64,000 nt of DNA, from NCBI RefSeq assembly GCF_040438645.1, contig NZ_CP159253.1:2108001-2172000 (forward strand), given 5' to 3'. Each line of letters starts with the position of its first letter. The first letter of the stretch is position 1. Made by a program: the position numbers and the translations under genes. Under the pieces are notes generated by a model. The model did no database searches, was not told where the DNA came from, and worked only from the letters and a program-made list of their open reading frames with translations. This stretch comes from Mesorhizobium sp. WSM2240 (GTDB lineage: Bacteria > Pseudomonadota > Alphaproteobacteria > Rhizobiales > Rhizobiaceae). Positions 8,078-17,848 of the stretch are shown piece by piece.

Positions 8078-8968
8078 TCATGACGTGTCGGGGTACTGCA
8101 AAGCGTAGAGGGCCAGCGCATGGGCGTGAGCCAGGATTTCATCGACCTCGCGGACGTTGCGGGGTGCATTTCTTCCTTGCGCGCGTGCGGCGTCGCGGTA
8201 GGCGGATGGATCGAAACGGGTGAGACGGCCGCCCGGCGGACGTCCTCTTCGCAGCGGCGAGATGCGCCGGATACGGCCGGGAGTGTTTCCACGCGTGTTG
8301 CGCGCCTGCCAGCGGGCAAAGCGTTTTGCCTGCCCCGGCAGGTCGTCGAGCGCGGCGGCCAGCGCGGCGAGGCGGAGGCCGAGGCGCGTGGCGTCGACCG
8401 GGTCGTCGGGGGATGGCGGCGGCGGGAGGGGAAACGGCTCGACGACGCCGGGAAACAGGATGCGCGGGGCGGCGTGTGCGGGGACAGTGCGGCGGCCCTT
8501 TGACCCGTTCGACCCTTCGACAAGCTCAGGGCTCATGACGCGCCGCGGCGGATCGAACAGCGGCAGGCATAGGGTACGCGGGCGGGCGGCACGGGCGACG
8601 GCGGTTCGCCTGGCCGCGGCGTCGCGTGCAAGATCGGCGGGAGACATCACGACGGCGATGCCGAAGCGGCGCAATAGGGGCTCTACCGCTATAGGATTCG
8701 GCCTGGGTTTTCGCCGTGGCGGCAGGGGCGCGACCAGACCGCGCGCGGCCGCGATGATCAGCCGCCGCGCGGCGGCTTCGGCCGGACGCAGCAGCCGCAA
8801 TATGGCGAGCCGAAGATGGCGGGGCAGGGTTCTTCGAGGCTCCCCTTCGACAAGCTCAGGATCGGCTGGCACCTCAGGATGAGGACCGAGCCCGGCCATG
8901 GCGACAAGGCAGGCCAGGATGCGCTTCAGCGCCTCGAGATTTATGTTTATCGCTGCCGTTCCGTCCAT
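8078..8968 (-). CDS. Hypothetical protein carrying two in-frame repeat insertions
   Basis: 296 residues, basic and rich in Ala, Arg and Pro. I recognise no domain. The N-terminus, INLEALKRILACLVAMAG, could be a hydrophobic anchor. Two copies of the interspersed repeat are read in frame as PELVEG, near residues 38-43 and 148-153. Removing each leaves plausible continuous protein (AMAGLG to TLPRHLRLAIL; FDPPRRV to RRTVPAHAAP). The gene has therefore apparently tolerated two insertions. It could also be decaying. Confidence 0.68.
   Translation of the reverse strand: MDGTAAININLEALKRILACLVAMAGLGPHPEVPADPELVEGEPRRTLPRHLRLAILRLLRPAEAAARRLIIAAARGLVAPLPPRRKPRPNPIAVEPLLRRFGIAVVMSPADLARDAAARRTAVARAARPRTLCLPLFDPPRRVMSPELVEGSNGSKGRRTVPAHAAPRILFPGVVEPFPLPPPPSPDDPVDATRLGLRLAALAAALDDLPGQAKRFARWQARNTRGNTPGRIRRISPLRRGRPPGGRLTRFDPSAYRDAARAQGRNAPRNVREVDEILAHAHALALYALQYPDTS
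8513..8530 (+). repeat. Interspersed short repeat, copy 2, inside a gene
   Basis: Exact CCCTTCGACAAGCTCAGG, read in frame as PELVEG by the minus-strand gene 8078-8968. Confidence 0.85.
8843..8860 (+). repeat. Interspersed short repeat, copy 3, inside the same gene
   Basis: Exact CCCTTCGACAAGCTCAGG, again read as PELVEG, 330 bases from copy 2 in the same orientation. Confidence 0.85.
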
Positions 8969-9378
8969 CGCCGCCTTCTTTCAAGGCGGTGGGATTAAAG
9001 GGCGGGTTGGAGGGGCGTGGATGAAAGAAGTCAAAAAAGCTTTGCAGGAGAGTACGATATCGCCTCGCGAAGGACGGCATACATAGCCGCCGTCATCCTC
9101 GGGCTTGTCCCGAGATCCGCCGCCAAGGGAATTTGCTCAAGAAGCAATTGGCTCTGCCTCCTCCCGAGTGCGCAGATCCTCGGGACAAGCCCGAGGATGA
9201 CTATCCGCGATATAGGCAGCGCTCAGCAGCGATTCGACCGGATGCTTGCGGCTCAGGCGGTGGTCGAGAGGCTGACGCTGGTGTCGAAGGACAGGTGGCT
9301 GAGGGAATTGGGCGCGGAGACGGTGTGGGGATAGGCGCAAGAGGACAATGCTGCCCCGCCGCCGGCGAGAGCGGCCAG
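8969..9378. other. Intergenic region, 410 bp, with a large inverted repeat
   Basis: No gene is supported. The only clear structure is the inverted repeat at 9092-9201. This region marks the left edge of the accessory patch 9.4-12.1 kb. Confidence 0.5.
9092..9201. repeat. Palindromic element with 23-bp perfect inverted arms
   Basis: Arms 9092-9114 and 9179-9201 are exact reverse complements (core CCTCGGGCTTGTCCCGAG), separated by 64 bases. The core is itself nearly palindromic (CTCGGG-CTTGT-CCCGAG). Such units are common repeated sequences in Rhizobiales. The paired arrangement could form a long stem in RNA. Confidence 0.85.
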
Positions 9379-10182
9379 TCAGCCCTTAAACCAAGCGAGC
9401 AACGAGCTGAGCCAAGTCCAAATTGGAATTGTCGCCTGATCTCCATGAGGCTCTAAAGCAACGATCTTTTGGATTGCATCATTGCGAAGGTAAGCGACCG
9501 TCCCTTCGTTTTCAGAAAGGAAGGCGCTTGTTTCAGCGAACCGCACCAGAAGCGCGGCGGTGGCACAGGTGCCATCACTTAGACAGATTTTGTGCTTCGG
9601 GAGGGAGCGACCGTCTATCCTCAAAATCGGACCTGCCGTTGCAATATAGCCGCCCACGAAGTGAATCACCCCTATAGCCATAACAAATGCGAGCATTATC
9701 ATCCAGCGCGGGATCAGGTCGCGACGAGCACGTTCAACTGTGATGTTGAATAGGAAAACCGGGCCGAGCATTAACGAACATATAACGAAGTTTGCACCCA
9801 GCGACGGCGGCACGGACAGGAACCCGACGAAAAACAGCAGCACGGCAAACCGCAATCCAACCTTGCTCGCGCGGTAACCTGGAACAATAGGATTAGGCTT
9901 GTCGCCCCAGCCCTGAACAGACCGAAAGAAAATAAACCCCGCGAAGATGGCAATCGCGAGCGGGGCGCGTTTGACTGCCTCCACGCCAATATCCGATACG
10001 GTGAGGAACTCGGCACCTAGCGCGCCAAGGCCATATGCCTTGCCTGTCAGCGAAGCCGCTCCAAGCAGCAAGGCGACGGCCGCAACGCCCGCACTAACCT
10101 GCGGTATCGACCGGAGTATCGGCAGCAATGCGTCCTGTTCAGCAGCCTTTACACCTTCCGTTGCTGGGTCGTTCATGGACAT
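9379..10182 (-). CDS. Multi-spanning membrane protein of unknown function
   Basis: 267 residues from ATG 10182 (ATG 10176 is also possible; 10218 adds a basic leader). About five hydrophobic segments are visible: residues 29-52, 73-89, 109-145 (probably two) and 160-184. A C-terminal soluble portion of about 80 residues contains KHKICLSDGTCATAA, a possible disulfide or metal pair. No family is recognised. Codon use is less GC-biased than in the flanking housekeeping genes. It is divergent from the gene at 10313, with 130 bases between starts, so the two may share control. Confidence 0.75.
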   Translation of the reverse strand: MSMNDPATEGVKAAEQDALLPILRSIPQVSAGVAAVALLLGAASLTGKAYGLGALGAEFLTVSDIGVEAVKRAPLAIAIFAGFIFFRSVQGWGDKPNPIVPGYRASKVGLRFAVLLFFVGFLSVPPSLGANFVICSLMLGPVFLFNITVERARRDLIPRWMIMLAFVMAIGVIHFVGGYIATAGPILRIDGRSLPKHKICLSDGTCATAALLVRFAETSAFLSENEGTVAYLRNDAIQKIVALEPHGDQATIPIWTWLSSLLAWFKG

Positions 10183-10312
10183 CACCCGAGAAAAAGGCCT
10201 TCGCTGCGTGGACACCATTCACGCTCGCGCCAGCTGCGACGATGCACATCAGAGCACTAGCGCCACAGGAACCAAAAGGGAACATGTCTTGTCGCCCAGC
10301 GACAATTGATGC

Positions 10313-11263
10313 ATGATGTTGAACATGAATCGCAACCCCCCTACGCCTGAGAGCAAGACCGATAAACCTGCCGCCCATGAGGCGCCAGCTGCCGAGGAAG
10401 ATGGCGGCACGTTCACGTTCTTTCCTATTGCCTCATTAGAAGATAAGAACAACTACAAGCAGTATTACTTTATCTTCCCTGATGGAAAGATACAGAAACG
10501 CGTTTTCCTCGATACGGTTGATGATCGTCATCGCGAGCTGCTCATTTGCATTCACTACATAATGTGGTCGGCGAAATATTTTTTGAAAGAAGGAGACGGG
10601 ATCAATATCGTTGATCGTGACTGCCCGTGGGATTTCGAACTGTCGGTGAATGACAAAGACAATTTCTTTGTCGAAATCACTGCTATCGCGGACAATAAGA
10701 CGCTGCACGTCATAAACAAGCGCGAGCAGCGGGTGGCGTCAGTTCGGCACAAAGAAGCGATAACGCTACGCGAACTCAAGAAGCTGAACGAAATGTTCCC
10801 GAACAGCGAGACCGATGAAGAGATTGCTCGTTACCAACACGCGGGATTGACCAACGATCACAAGGTGGCGAACCCATGGTTCGGCACAGGAAAGCAGCTA
10901 TTCACCAGCTTTCTGCCGCCGCCGGATAAGTCGCTGAGCGAGATCATTCGGTCGGCAATTCAAAACAAGACGGGGAAGGGCCATGAGGGAAAGGAGCGGA
11001 CTGTTTTAATTCTCGACAACCGCACCAGCCTCTATGACGGGAAGGACGTGCTTGCCGCATCAGAGGAGTTGGGTGAGTTCTTGGCGGCCTCTCCGTTTCG
11101 GGAAATATGGTTCTACACCGGTTTTTTCTCAGACAATGACGGGCAAAACTCTGAGTTCAGTTATATTGCTGTCAAGCTACCCCCGGATCAGGAGCGTCGG
11201 TTCTTGGAAACGGCGGCAAAGCGAGTCCCTGATAAACGGGGGCGTTATCTGATGACCCTCTGA
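10313..11263 (+). CDS. Soluble hypothetical protein, AT-richer accessory gene
   Basis: 316 residues with possible starts at 10313, 10316 or 10325. There is no signal peptide or membrane segment. The N-terminal 30 residues are Pro/Ala/Glu-rich and likely disordered. Charged and aromatic composition with many Lys, Asn and Asp codons differs from the Ala/Arg-rich neighbours and suggests transfer. The stretch PWDFELSVNDKDNFFVEIT loosely recalls a PD-(D/E)xK nuclease core, but the final Lys is absent, so I do not call a nuclease. Later segments RTVLILDNRTS and REIWFYTGFF look like buried strands. Confidence 0.78.
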   Translation: MMLNMNRNPPTPESKTDKPAAHEAPAAEEDGGTFTFFPIASLEDKNNYKQYYFIFPDGKIQKRVFLDTVDDRHRELLICIHYIMWSAKYFLKEGDGINIVDRDCPWDFELSVNDKDNFFVEITAIADNKTLHVINKREQRVASVRHKEAITLRELKKLNEMFPNSETDEEIARYQHAGLTNDHKVANPWFGTGKQLFTSFLPPPDKSLSEIIRSAIQNKTGKGHEGKERTVLILDNRTSLYDGKDVLAASEELGEFLAASPFREIWFYTGFFSDNDGQNSEFSYIAVKLPPDQERRFLETAAKRVPDKRGRYLMTL

Positions 11264-11310
11264 TGCGGAGCTATAGTCACAACCGTACGGTTGTGCAGGT
11301 GACGCATCAG

Positions 11311-12138
11311 CTACGCCTGAGCAATAAGTACCCAAGAACCTCGGTATAGGAAGCTGTTCGGTACCTCTGCATCCTCGTGCGCACCTCGAAAGCTCATCAA
11401 TCCGTGTCTGACCGCTTGAAACCAGTTGTATCCATCCTTGTACTTAGCGGCCGCGTCGGTTGCCGTCCGCTCGGCTTCGTCAGAGGAAAATTCTCGCTCG
11501 ATGTGCTGGATGTGCCGGTACACTGCGACCCATATTCTCCTGCTCTTGTACAGATCAGAGAGCTTTCCTCTCCTCAAACCGGATGTCACCGACTCCCAAA
11601 TCTCCCCGTCACCAAGGTAAGTTGCGACGTGGCTGAATGGCCCTTGTGTGGTCCAAGCTATTAGCCTGCTCAAGATATCAACTTCCCTTGCGATGAAGAT
11701 CGTATCCATCGGGCGCGCCGTAACAAGAAGGTCGCTCCAAGCTCGATCGAACTCGGAATCAGACACATAAGTCGGGCGGCATGGAAACAAGTGGCCCCAC
11801 TCGAAAGGCTGGAGGTTGCCTTGCAGCAACGCCTTTTCACCTGCTTCGAAATGATCGTGAAGCTTGACGTGGTTCAAGAAAAAGCGTGCGATTCGGTCGC
11901 GATGGTCGTCGTAGGGATTTGAGCGAAAATGCAGTTCAGGCATTTTCAACAACGCTTCCCAAGGAACTCGGGTCACGCGCGATCGACGGCGAGCGAGTGC
12001 GCCGTGCTCGTCAACGATGATCGCCCACTGATTGCATCCCGTTTCGTCGACAGGTCTTTGGCACTGCCGGTCAAAGTACAAGGCAATATCGGCGGGGCCA
12101 AGCTCTGGTATTTGCGGGTCTGACGATTCCGTGATCAC
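11311..12138 (-). CDS. NlpC/P60-like (permuted, YiiX-type) protein, overlapping uvrA by 4 bases
   Basis: 275 residues from a GTG at 12138. The start overlaps the uvrA stop as GTGA, which implies translational coupling. The central part ([39 protein letters not shown]) matches the permuted NlpC/P60 pattern, in which His precedes a C-terminal CSE-type cysteine motif. At that C-terminal place this protein reads VPNSFLYRG, with no cysteine, so peptidase activity is doubtful. Composition is AT-richer than uvrA. The substrate is unknown. Confidence 0.75.
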   Translation of the reverse strand: MITESSDPQIPELGPADIALYFDRQCQRPVDETGCNQWAIIVDEHGALARRRSRVTRVPWEALLKMPELHFRSNPYDDHRDRIARFFLNHVKLHDHFEAGEKALLQGNLQPFEWGHLFPCRPTYVSDSEFDRAWSDLLVTARPMDTIFIAREVDILSRLIAWTTQGPFSHVATYLGDGEIWESVTSGLRRGKLSDLYKSRRIWVAVYRHIQHIEREFSSDEAERTATDAAAKYKDGYNWFQAVRHGLMSFRGAHEDAEVPNSFLYRGSWVLIAQA

Positions 12139-15056
12139 TCCGCCGCCTGTGCCCTTTTCCCCGGCCGACGTCCCAGCAGCTCCTTGAGGAACTGCCCCGT
12201 GTAGCTCCGCGGCTCGGCGGCGATTGCTTCCGGCCGGCCGGCCGCCACCAGCTCGCCGCCGCCGTCGCCGCCCTCCGGGCCGAGGTCGAGCACCCAGTCC
12301 GCGGTCTTGATCACCTCCAGATTGTGCTCGATGACGACCACCGTATTGCCCTGGTCGACGAGTTCGTGCAGCACTTCAAGAAGTTTCGCCACATCGTGGA
12401 AATGCAAGCCGGTTGTCGGCTCGTCAAGGATGTAGAGCGTCTTGCCGGTCGCCTTGCGCGACAATTCCTTGGCGAGCTTGATGCGCTGCGCCTCGCCGCC
12501 GGAGAGCGTGTTTGCCTGCTGGCCGACATGGATATAGCCGAGGCCGACCTTGGCCAGCGTCTCCAGCTTGTCGCGCACGCCGGGCACCGCGGCGAAGAAC
12601 TCGACGCCTTCCTCGACGGTCATTTCCAGCACGTCGGCGATCGACTTGCCCTTGAAGGTCACGTCCAGCGTCTCGCGGTTGTAGCGCTTGCCGTGGCAGA
12701 CGTCGCAGGTCACGAAGACGTCGGGCAGGAAGTGCATCTCGATCTTGATCAGGCCATCGCCCTGGCAGGCCTCGCAGCGCCCGCCCTTGACGTTGAAGGA
12801 GAAGCGGCCGGGCTGGTAGCCGCGCGCCTTGGCTTCCGGCAGGCCCGCGAACCAGTCGCGGATCGGCGTGAAGGCGCCGGTATAGGTCGCCGGGTTCGAG
12901 CGCGGGGTCCTCCCAATGGGCGACTGATCGATGTCGATGACCTTGTCGAGGAATTCGAGCCCCTCGATGCGGTCGTGGTCGGCCGGATGCTCTCTGCTGC
13001 CCATGATGCGGCGCGACGCCGCCTTGAACAGCGTCTCGATCAGGAAGGTCGACTTGCCGCCGCCTGAAACGCCGGTGACGGCCGTAAACGTGCCGAGCGG
13101 GATTTCGGCGGTTACGTTCTTCAGATTGTTGCCGCGCGCGCCGACGATTTTTATCCGGCGGTTCTTTTTCAGTTCGCGCCGTGAAGGCGGTGTTGGGATT
13201 TCCAGTTCGCCGGTCAGATATTTGCCGGTGATCGAGTTCGGATTGGCCATCACCTCGGCCGGGGTGCCCTGGGCGATGATCTCGCCGCCATGGATGCCGG
13301 CGGCCGGGCCGATGTCCACGACATAATCGGCGGTCAGGATCGCATCCTCGTCATGCTCGACGACGATGACGGTGTTGCCGAGATCGCGAAGGTGCTTGAG
13401 CGTATCGAGCAGCCGCTGGTTGTCGCGCTGGTGCAGGCCGATCGACGGCTCGTCGAGCACGTAAAGCACGCCGGTCAGTCCCGATCCGATCTGCGAGGCC
13501 AGACGGATGCGCTGGCTCTCGCCGCCCGACAGCGAGCCGGAATTGCGCGACATTGTGAGATAGTCGAGGCCGACATCATTGAGGAAGCGCAGGCGCTCGC
13601 GGATCTCCTTGAGCACGCGCACGGCGATCTCGTTCTGCTTGGCGTTGAGCGCGGCGGGCAGCTCCGCGAACCAGGAATTGGCCTTGCGGATCGACATTTC
13701 CGAAACCTGGCCGATATGGAGGCCGGCAATCTTCACCGCCAGCGTCTCCGGCTTGAGGCGATAGCCGTTGCAGGCCGGGCAGGGGCTGGCCGACATGAAG
13801 CGCTCGATCTCCTCGCGCATCCAGGCGGATTCGGTTTCCTTCCAGCGGCGCTCGAGATTGGGAATGACGCCCTCGAACGTCTTGGTCGTCTTGTAGGAGC
13901 GCAGGCCGTCATCATAGTCGAAGGTGATCTGGCGCTCGCCGGTGCCGTTGAGCACGGCGTCCTTCGCCTCGTCCGTCAGATCCTTGAACTTGTCGCCGAG
14001 CTTGAAGCCGTAGACCTTGCCCAGCGCGTCCAGCGTCTGCGAGTAATAGGGCGAGGTCGATTTCGCCCACGGGCTGACCGCGCCGTTGCGCAGCGTGACG
14101 TTCTCGTCGGGAACGACAAGGCTGGCGTCGATGGCGCGCTGGCTGCCGAGCCCGTCGCAGGCCGGGCAGGCGCCGAACGGGTTGTTGAACGAAAACAGCC
14201 GGGGCTCGATTTCCGGAATGGTGAAACCGGAAACCGGGCAGGCGAATTTTTCGGAGAACAGGAGGCGCTCATGCGTGTCGTTCTTCGATTTGTTGGCGGA
14301 GTCCTCGGAAGTCTCGCTGGCAGGCAGCGGCTTGTCGGCGAATTCGGCCACGCATAGCCCTTCGGCCAGCTTCAGCGCCGTCTCGATGGAGTCGGCAAGC
14401 CGCGAGGCAAGGTCGCCGCGCACCACGATGCGGTCGACCACGACGTCGATGTCGTGCTTGTATTTCTTGTCGAGGGCCGGCGCGTCGGCGATCTCGTAGA
14501 ACTGGCCGTCTATCTTGACGCGCTGAAAGCCCTTCTTCTGCAGTTCGGCCAGTTCCTTGCGGTACTCGCCTTTGCGGCCGCGCACGATGGGCGCCATGAT
14601 GTAGAGCCGCGTGCCTTCCTCCAGCGCCAGCACCCGGTCGACCATCTGGCTGACAGTCTGGCTTTCGATCGGCAGGCCGGTTGCCGGCGAATAGGGCACG
14701 CCCACGCGCGCGAAAAGCAGGCGCATATAGTCGTAGATCTCGGTGACGGTGCCGACCGTAGAACGCGGATTGCGCGACGTGGTCTTCTGCTCGATGGAAA
14801 TGGCAGGCGACAGGCCGTCGATCTGGTCGACGTCCGGCTTCTGCATCATCTCCAGGAACTGGCGCGCATAGGCCGACAGGCTCTCGACATAGCGGCGCTG
14901 GCCCTCGGCATAGATCGTGTCGAAGGCGAGCGAGGATTTGCCCGAGCCGGACAGGCCGGTCATCACGACCAGCGAGTCGCGCGGCAGGTCGAGATCGATA
15001 TTCTTCAGATTGTGTTCGCGTGCGCCGCGAACGGAAAGATATTTGTGATCGGCCAT
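12135..15056 (-). CDS. uvrA: Excinuclease ABC subunit A
   Basis: 973 residues from ATG 15056 (family-typical start [19 protein letters not shown]); ATG 15074 would add six residues. UvrA recognises DNA damage with UvrB in nucleotide excision repair. Two ABC ATPase modules are visible: Walker A motifs GLSGSGKSS and GVSGGGKST, and signature motifs [14 protein letters not shown] and [14 protein letters not shown]. Zinc-binding CxxC pairs occur, for example CEACQGDG and CDVCHGKR. The gene is divergent from ssb, a common alphaproteobacterial arrangement, here separated by a small gene and about 680 bases of intergenic DNA. Confidence 0.98.
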   Translation of the reverse strand: MADHKYLSVRGAREHNLKNIDLDLPRDSLVVMTGLSGSGKSSLAFDTIYAEGQRRYVESLSAYARQFLEMMQKPDVDQIDGLSPAISIEQKTTSRNPRSTVGTVTEIYDYMRLLFARVGVPYSPATGLPIESQTVSQMVDRVLALEEGTRLYIMAPIVRGRKGEYRKELAELQKKGFQRVKIDGQFYEIADAPALDKKYKHDIDVVVDRIVVRGDLASRLADSIETALKLAEGLCVAEFADKPLPASETSEDSANKSKNDTHERLLFSEKFACPVSGFTIPEIEPRLFSFNNPFGACPACDGLGSQRAIDASLVVPDENVTLRNGAVSPWAKSTSPYYSQTLDALGKVYGFKLGDKFKDLTDEAKDAVLNGTGERQITFDYDDGLRSYKTTKTFEGVIPNLERRWKETESAWMREEIERFMSASPCPACNGYRLKPETLAVKIAGLHIGQVSEMSIRKANSWFAELPAALNAKQNEIAVRVLKEIRERLRFLNDVGLDYLTMSRNSGSLSGGESQRIRLASQIGSGLTGVLYVLDEPSIGLHQRDNQRLLDTLKHLRDLGNTVIVVEHDEDAILTADYVVDIGPAAGIHGGEIIAQGTPAEVMANPNSITGKYLTGELEIPTPPSRRELKKNRRIKIVGARGNNLKNVTAEIPLGTFTAVTGVSGGGKSTFLIETLFKAASRRIMGSREHPADHDRIEGLEFLDKVIDIDQSPIGRTPRSNPATYTGAFTPIRDWFAGLPEAKARGYQPGRFSFNVKGGRCEACQGDGLIKIEMHFLPDVFVTCDVCHGKRYNRETLDVTFKGKSIADVLEMTVEEGVEFFAAVPGVRDKLETLAKVGLGYIHVGQQANTLSGGEAQRIKLAKELSRKATGKTLYILDEPTTGLHFHDVAKLLEVLHELVDQGNTVVVIEHNLEVIKTADWVLDLGPEGGDGGGELVAAGRPEAIAAEPRSYTGQFLKELLGRRPGKRAQAAE

Positions 15057-15480
15057 GCCGGTCCGCCGCCTCAATCAAAAATGTTTCGGAGTGGCTGGTT
15101 GTCCGGCCATCCCGTCATGTAGGTATTCTTGCCGCTCATTCGAGGGCAGCCAGTTCCCTCGTGTCAGGAGGGTTTAGCCGCCTTTGCCGTGGTGGGGCAA
15201 GCGAAAAGAACAAAGGGGAAACAGGCTCCTGACAAAGTTGTGGCGGAGCTGTGGCGGGACCTGCGATCACATTTTTTGTAACCGGCAACTGCGCGGGTTG
15301 ACGTAGCGGAATGAGGGGTGCACCATGCGATCCGTCAGCCGGAGCCGAGCGTCTACGAGATGCTCTTCGCTGGCATTCGGCCCGTCTGCGAGACGCCGCA
15401 GGCAAGCGGATAGGCGCGCCGGCAGGCACAGGATTAACGGATATAGGAGTGAGGCATGACTCCACCGGACAGTTCCGAAA

Positions 15481-15502
15481 GGCTCCACTAAGGTGTGGAG
15501 CC
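15481..15502. other. Perfect 8-bp hairpin
   Basis: GGCTCCAC-taaggt-GTGGAGCC, not followed by a T-run, so not a standard terminator. Confidence 0.6.
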
Positions 15503-15617
15503 GCAGCAGGCAAAAGTGCCTGAGTTCGCTCGGCAGACTTTGACCCGCTGATCCCTTCACAATCAGAGACTACCAGTCGGATCGTCGGCTGAACGCCGCG
15601 TTGCATCCGAAATCAAA

Positions 15618-15637
15618 ACTGGTCGAGGACGACCAGT
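15618..15637. other. Perfect 8-bp hairpin
   Basis: ACTGGTCG-agga-CGACCAGT, lying 23 bases before the terminator stem. It may be part of the same transcript. Confidence 0.6.
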
Positions 15638-15654
15638 AGAACGGGCAGAGACCC

Positions 15655-15701
15655 AAAAAAGGCCCTGCGAGCTTCCGACGAAGCGGCAGGGCCGAATTTT
15701 T
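15655..15701 (-). terminator. Bidirectional rho-independent terminator
   Basis: Stem GGCCCTGC (15661-15668) pairs with GCAGGGCC (15686-15693), with an inner GCTTC/GAAGC pair. It is flanked by six A on the left and five T on the right, so it works on either strand. On the minus strand it sits 42-80 bases after the stop of the gene at 15735-16022. Confidence 0.85.
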
Positions 15702-15734
15702 GGCGGATATGGTCTTGTGGACCGGTTCCGAAAG

Positions 15735-16022
15735 CTATCGACCGGTGCGCGGCGCAAATGTCCCGATATCGATGGTGACGCTGCCCGATATCTTCACGTC
15801 CCAGTCGCCGATGCGGACAAAACCGTTGGCGTCGGCTTGGGGCGTCCCGGTGAGAGACTCGCCGACAGGCCTGATGCGCGTCTGGCCAACCGCCTTGCCG
15901 TCGACGCCGGGAAGTCCGGACGGGGTACGCTCCTCCGCCTGGAGCGCGGGAATGGCGGCTGAAAGCATGACGGCCGCGAGCGCCACGGCATAGGTGTTTC
16001 GTTGCGGCTTCCGATGGTTCAT
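15735..16022 (-). CDS. Small exported protein of unknown function
   Basis: 95 residues from ATG 16022 (MNHRKPQRN, then a hydrophobic AVALAAVMLSAAIPALQA signal peptide). A frame from 16133 would bury the signal peptide, so the shorter start is chosen. The mature part is Gly/Val/Ile-rich, ending DWDVKISGSVTIDIGTFAP, which looks like beta strands. It is a single-gene unit between ssb and uvrA, ended by the terminator at 15655-15701. Confidence 0.75.
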   Translation of the reverse strand: MNHRKPQRNTYAVALAAVMLSAAIPALQAEERTPSGLPGVDGKAVGQTRIRPVGESLTGTPQADANGFVRIGDWDVKISGSVTIDIGTFAPRTGR

Positions 16023-16271
16023 CCCGGCATCATAGAAGCGCTGCCGGAAAAACGCCAAATTCGCTTCGGCGATTAAATAGATTCCGGGAATGACGAACGT
16101 TTCATCGAGAGGCTTTGCACTTGCGCGGCGCATGGCGGCATGTTAGGAACAAAGAGCGAACAAAACTATTTGTGGACAGCAGGCCTTTTTGAGGTGCGGG
16201 CGGCGCATGTCGGAGCGCCGATCGGCTAGAGTGCGGCCTGTTTTGGTTTCGGATGAGCGCGGAGCGGTGTC

Positions 16272-16781
16272 ATGGCGGGTAGCGTCAATAAAGTCATTCT
16301 GGTTGGTAATCTTGGCGCGGACCCGGAAATCCGGCGGCTGAACTCGGGCGATCCGGTCGTCAACATCCGTGTCGCGACCTCGGAAACCTGGCGCGACAAG
16401 AATTCCGGCGAGCGCAAGGAAAAGACCGAGTGGCATAATGTCGTGATCTTCAACGACAACCTCGCAAAGGTGGCCGAGCAATATCTGAAGAAGGGCATGA
16501 AGGTCTATGTCGAGGGTCAGCTGCAGACCCGCAAATGGCAGGACCAGAGCGGCCAGGACCGCTACACGACGGAAATCGTGCTGCAGAAATTCCGCGGTGA
16601 GCTGCAGATGCTCGACGCGCGCGGCGGCGGTGAGGGCGGCCAGGTCGGCTATGGCGGCGGCCAGGGACGCAGCGGCGGTTCCGATTTCGGCCAGTCGGGG
16701 CCGACCGACGTTTCGCGCGGCGGCGGCAGCCGGGGCGGCGGTGGATCACCTCGCGACCTCGACGACGAGATTCCCTTCTGA
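16272..16781 (+). CDS. ssb: Single-stranded DNA-binding protein
   Basis: 169 residues. It binds ssDNA during replication, repair and recombination. The N-terminal 110 residues form the OB-fold ([43 protein letters not shown]). A Gly-rich flexible linker follows, and the acidic tip DDEIPF is the conserved docking peptide for partner proteins. Length is normal for Rhizobiales. Divergent with the uvrA side. Confidence 0.98.
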   Translation: MAGSVNKVILVGNLGADPEIRRLNSGDPVVNIRVATSETWRDKNSGERKEKTEWHNVVIFNDNLAKVAEQYLKKGMKVYVEGQLQTRKWQDQSGQDRYTTEIVLQKFRGELQMLDARGGGEGGQVGYGGGQGRSGGSDFGQSGPTDVSRGGGSRGGGGSPRDLDDEIPF

Positions 16782-17027
16782 GGATAGCGGAGTCCTTCGT
16801 CGCCGGCGGCATAGGCTGTGTGAAATGGCAGGTCTACCGCCGGTCGCAGCAGCGCGGCCTCTCCGCCGCGGCCCCTCGGCATCGACTGGCTGAAAGCTTG
16901 ACCGAAAAGCACATCCCTGAGCCGCCGGCCTGCTATTGCGGCTGCTGCAGCGCAGGGGTCACGCGCCCGTCAGGATTCTGAGCCTCTGGTCGGGAAAGCC
17001 TTGCCGCCAAGAGGTTGCGCATGCTGG

Positions 17028-17468
17028 TCACGCCGCCGCGCCGGCATCCTGTTCCTCGTCTTCGGCCGGCGGAGCATCGACGCTGAGAACGTGCAGCTCG
17101 TGACGGCGGCCATCGCGTGCGGTCCAGCCGATCGACTGGCCGGGTGCCAGGCCGAGCAGCGCTGTGCCGATCGGCGTCAGCACCGAAATCTTGCCGACCG
17201 AAATGTCGGCCTCGCCGGGATAGACCAGTTTGACCGTGCGGGTTTCGCCGGTGTCGGGCTCATATTTCACGCTCGAGCCCATCCGCACCACATCGTCCGG
17301 AACCCGGTCGTCGTTCACCACGCGGGCGCGCTCCAGCTCCAGCAGCAGATCCTCGGATGCATCCGGGTTTTGCGCGGCGATGGTGTTGGCGAAGACGAGG
17401 AGCCGGTCGTGTTCCGACCTGGCAACGGTGATGACCGGCTTGCGGCCTGCTTTGGCGGTTTTCGGCAT
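17028..17468 (-). CDS. rnk: GreA/GreB C-terminal domain protein, nucleoside diphosphate kinase regulator type (Rnk)
   Basis: 146 residues from ATG 17468; ATG 17507 would add 13 basic residues. The C-terminal half carries the GreA/GreB C-terminal beta domain: VKLVYPGEADI, ISVLTPIGTALLGLAPGQSI, HELHVLSVDAP. The N-terminus (PVITVARSEHDRLLVFANT) matches Rnk rather than the long coiled coil of GreA. Rnk-type proteins bind RNA polymerase without cleavage activity. The gene stands alone. Confidence 0.85.
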   Translation of the reverse strand: MPKTAKAGRKPVITVARSEHDRLLVFANTIAAQNPDASEDLLLELERARVVNDDRVPDDVVRMGSSVKYEPDTGETRTVKLVYPGEADISVGKISVLTPIGTALLGLAPGQSIGWTARDGRRHELHVLSVDAPPAEDEEQDAGAAA

Positions 17469-17848
17469 TTCAATACCTGTTATTCTTCGGCGGCGATGCC
17501 GGGGCATGGCCGCTCTTGTTCTCTGGATGATTTGCGCCGCGGTCCGACGGACCGGTCAGGGTCTGGATGTCATGGACTGGTGATGTGCCTTCCCCCGCGG
17601 CTCGGGGGCGCAAAGGCCGAGCCGGGGGTTATGATCCCGCGATGGGACAAACCCGGAAGGGAAAATCGCTCGCGATTTTGGCTGCACGGAACATGGATGG
17701 GATTGTCGGCGACCTGCCCTGGGATGTCAAGGCAAGCGCCCTGGCGGCCATCCTGCCGGCTTCCATTCCCGCCCCGAGACGGACACAATTGCCAGATGCA
17801 CGGCAAGTGCATCATCGCCGGCTGCGAGGCGGGAGATCCTCCGGAAAT
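17469..17848. other. Intergenic region, 380 bp, no gene seen
   Basis: Plus- and minus-strand open frames here lack ribosome binding sites and recognisable sequence. One GC hairpin (CCCCCGCGGCTCGGG region with CCGAGCCGGGGG, about 17585-17630) is present. Confidence 0.45.

Larger units (their letters stand above)
15057..15734. other. Structured intergenic region, 678 bp, no convincing protein gene
   Basis: Upstream of uvrA. Open frames here are overlapping and low quality. Three strong hairpins occur (15481-15502, 15618-15637, 15661-15693). Further short pairings (GCGTCT with AGACGC around 15347-15405) hint at an RNA gene, but I cannot match it to a known family. Confidence 0.45.

Noticed and set aside
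10640..10690. PD-(D/E)xK nuclease core in the hypothetical gene at 10313
   Set aside because: The expected Lys after the second acidic residue is missing (VEIT) and no other nuclease feature is seen.
15136..15606. 156-aa minus-strand frame upstream of uvrA
   Set aside because: Low-complexity Pro/Arg composition, no ribosome binding site, spans the hairpins.
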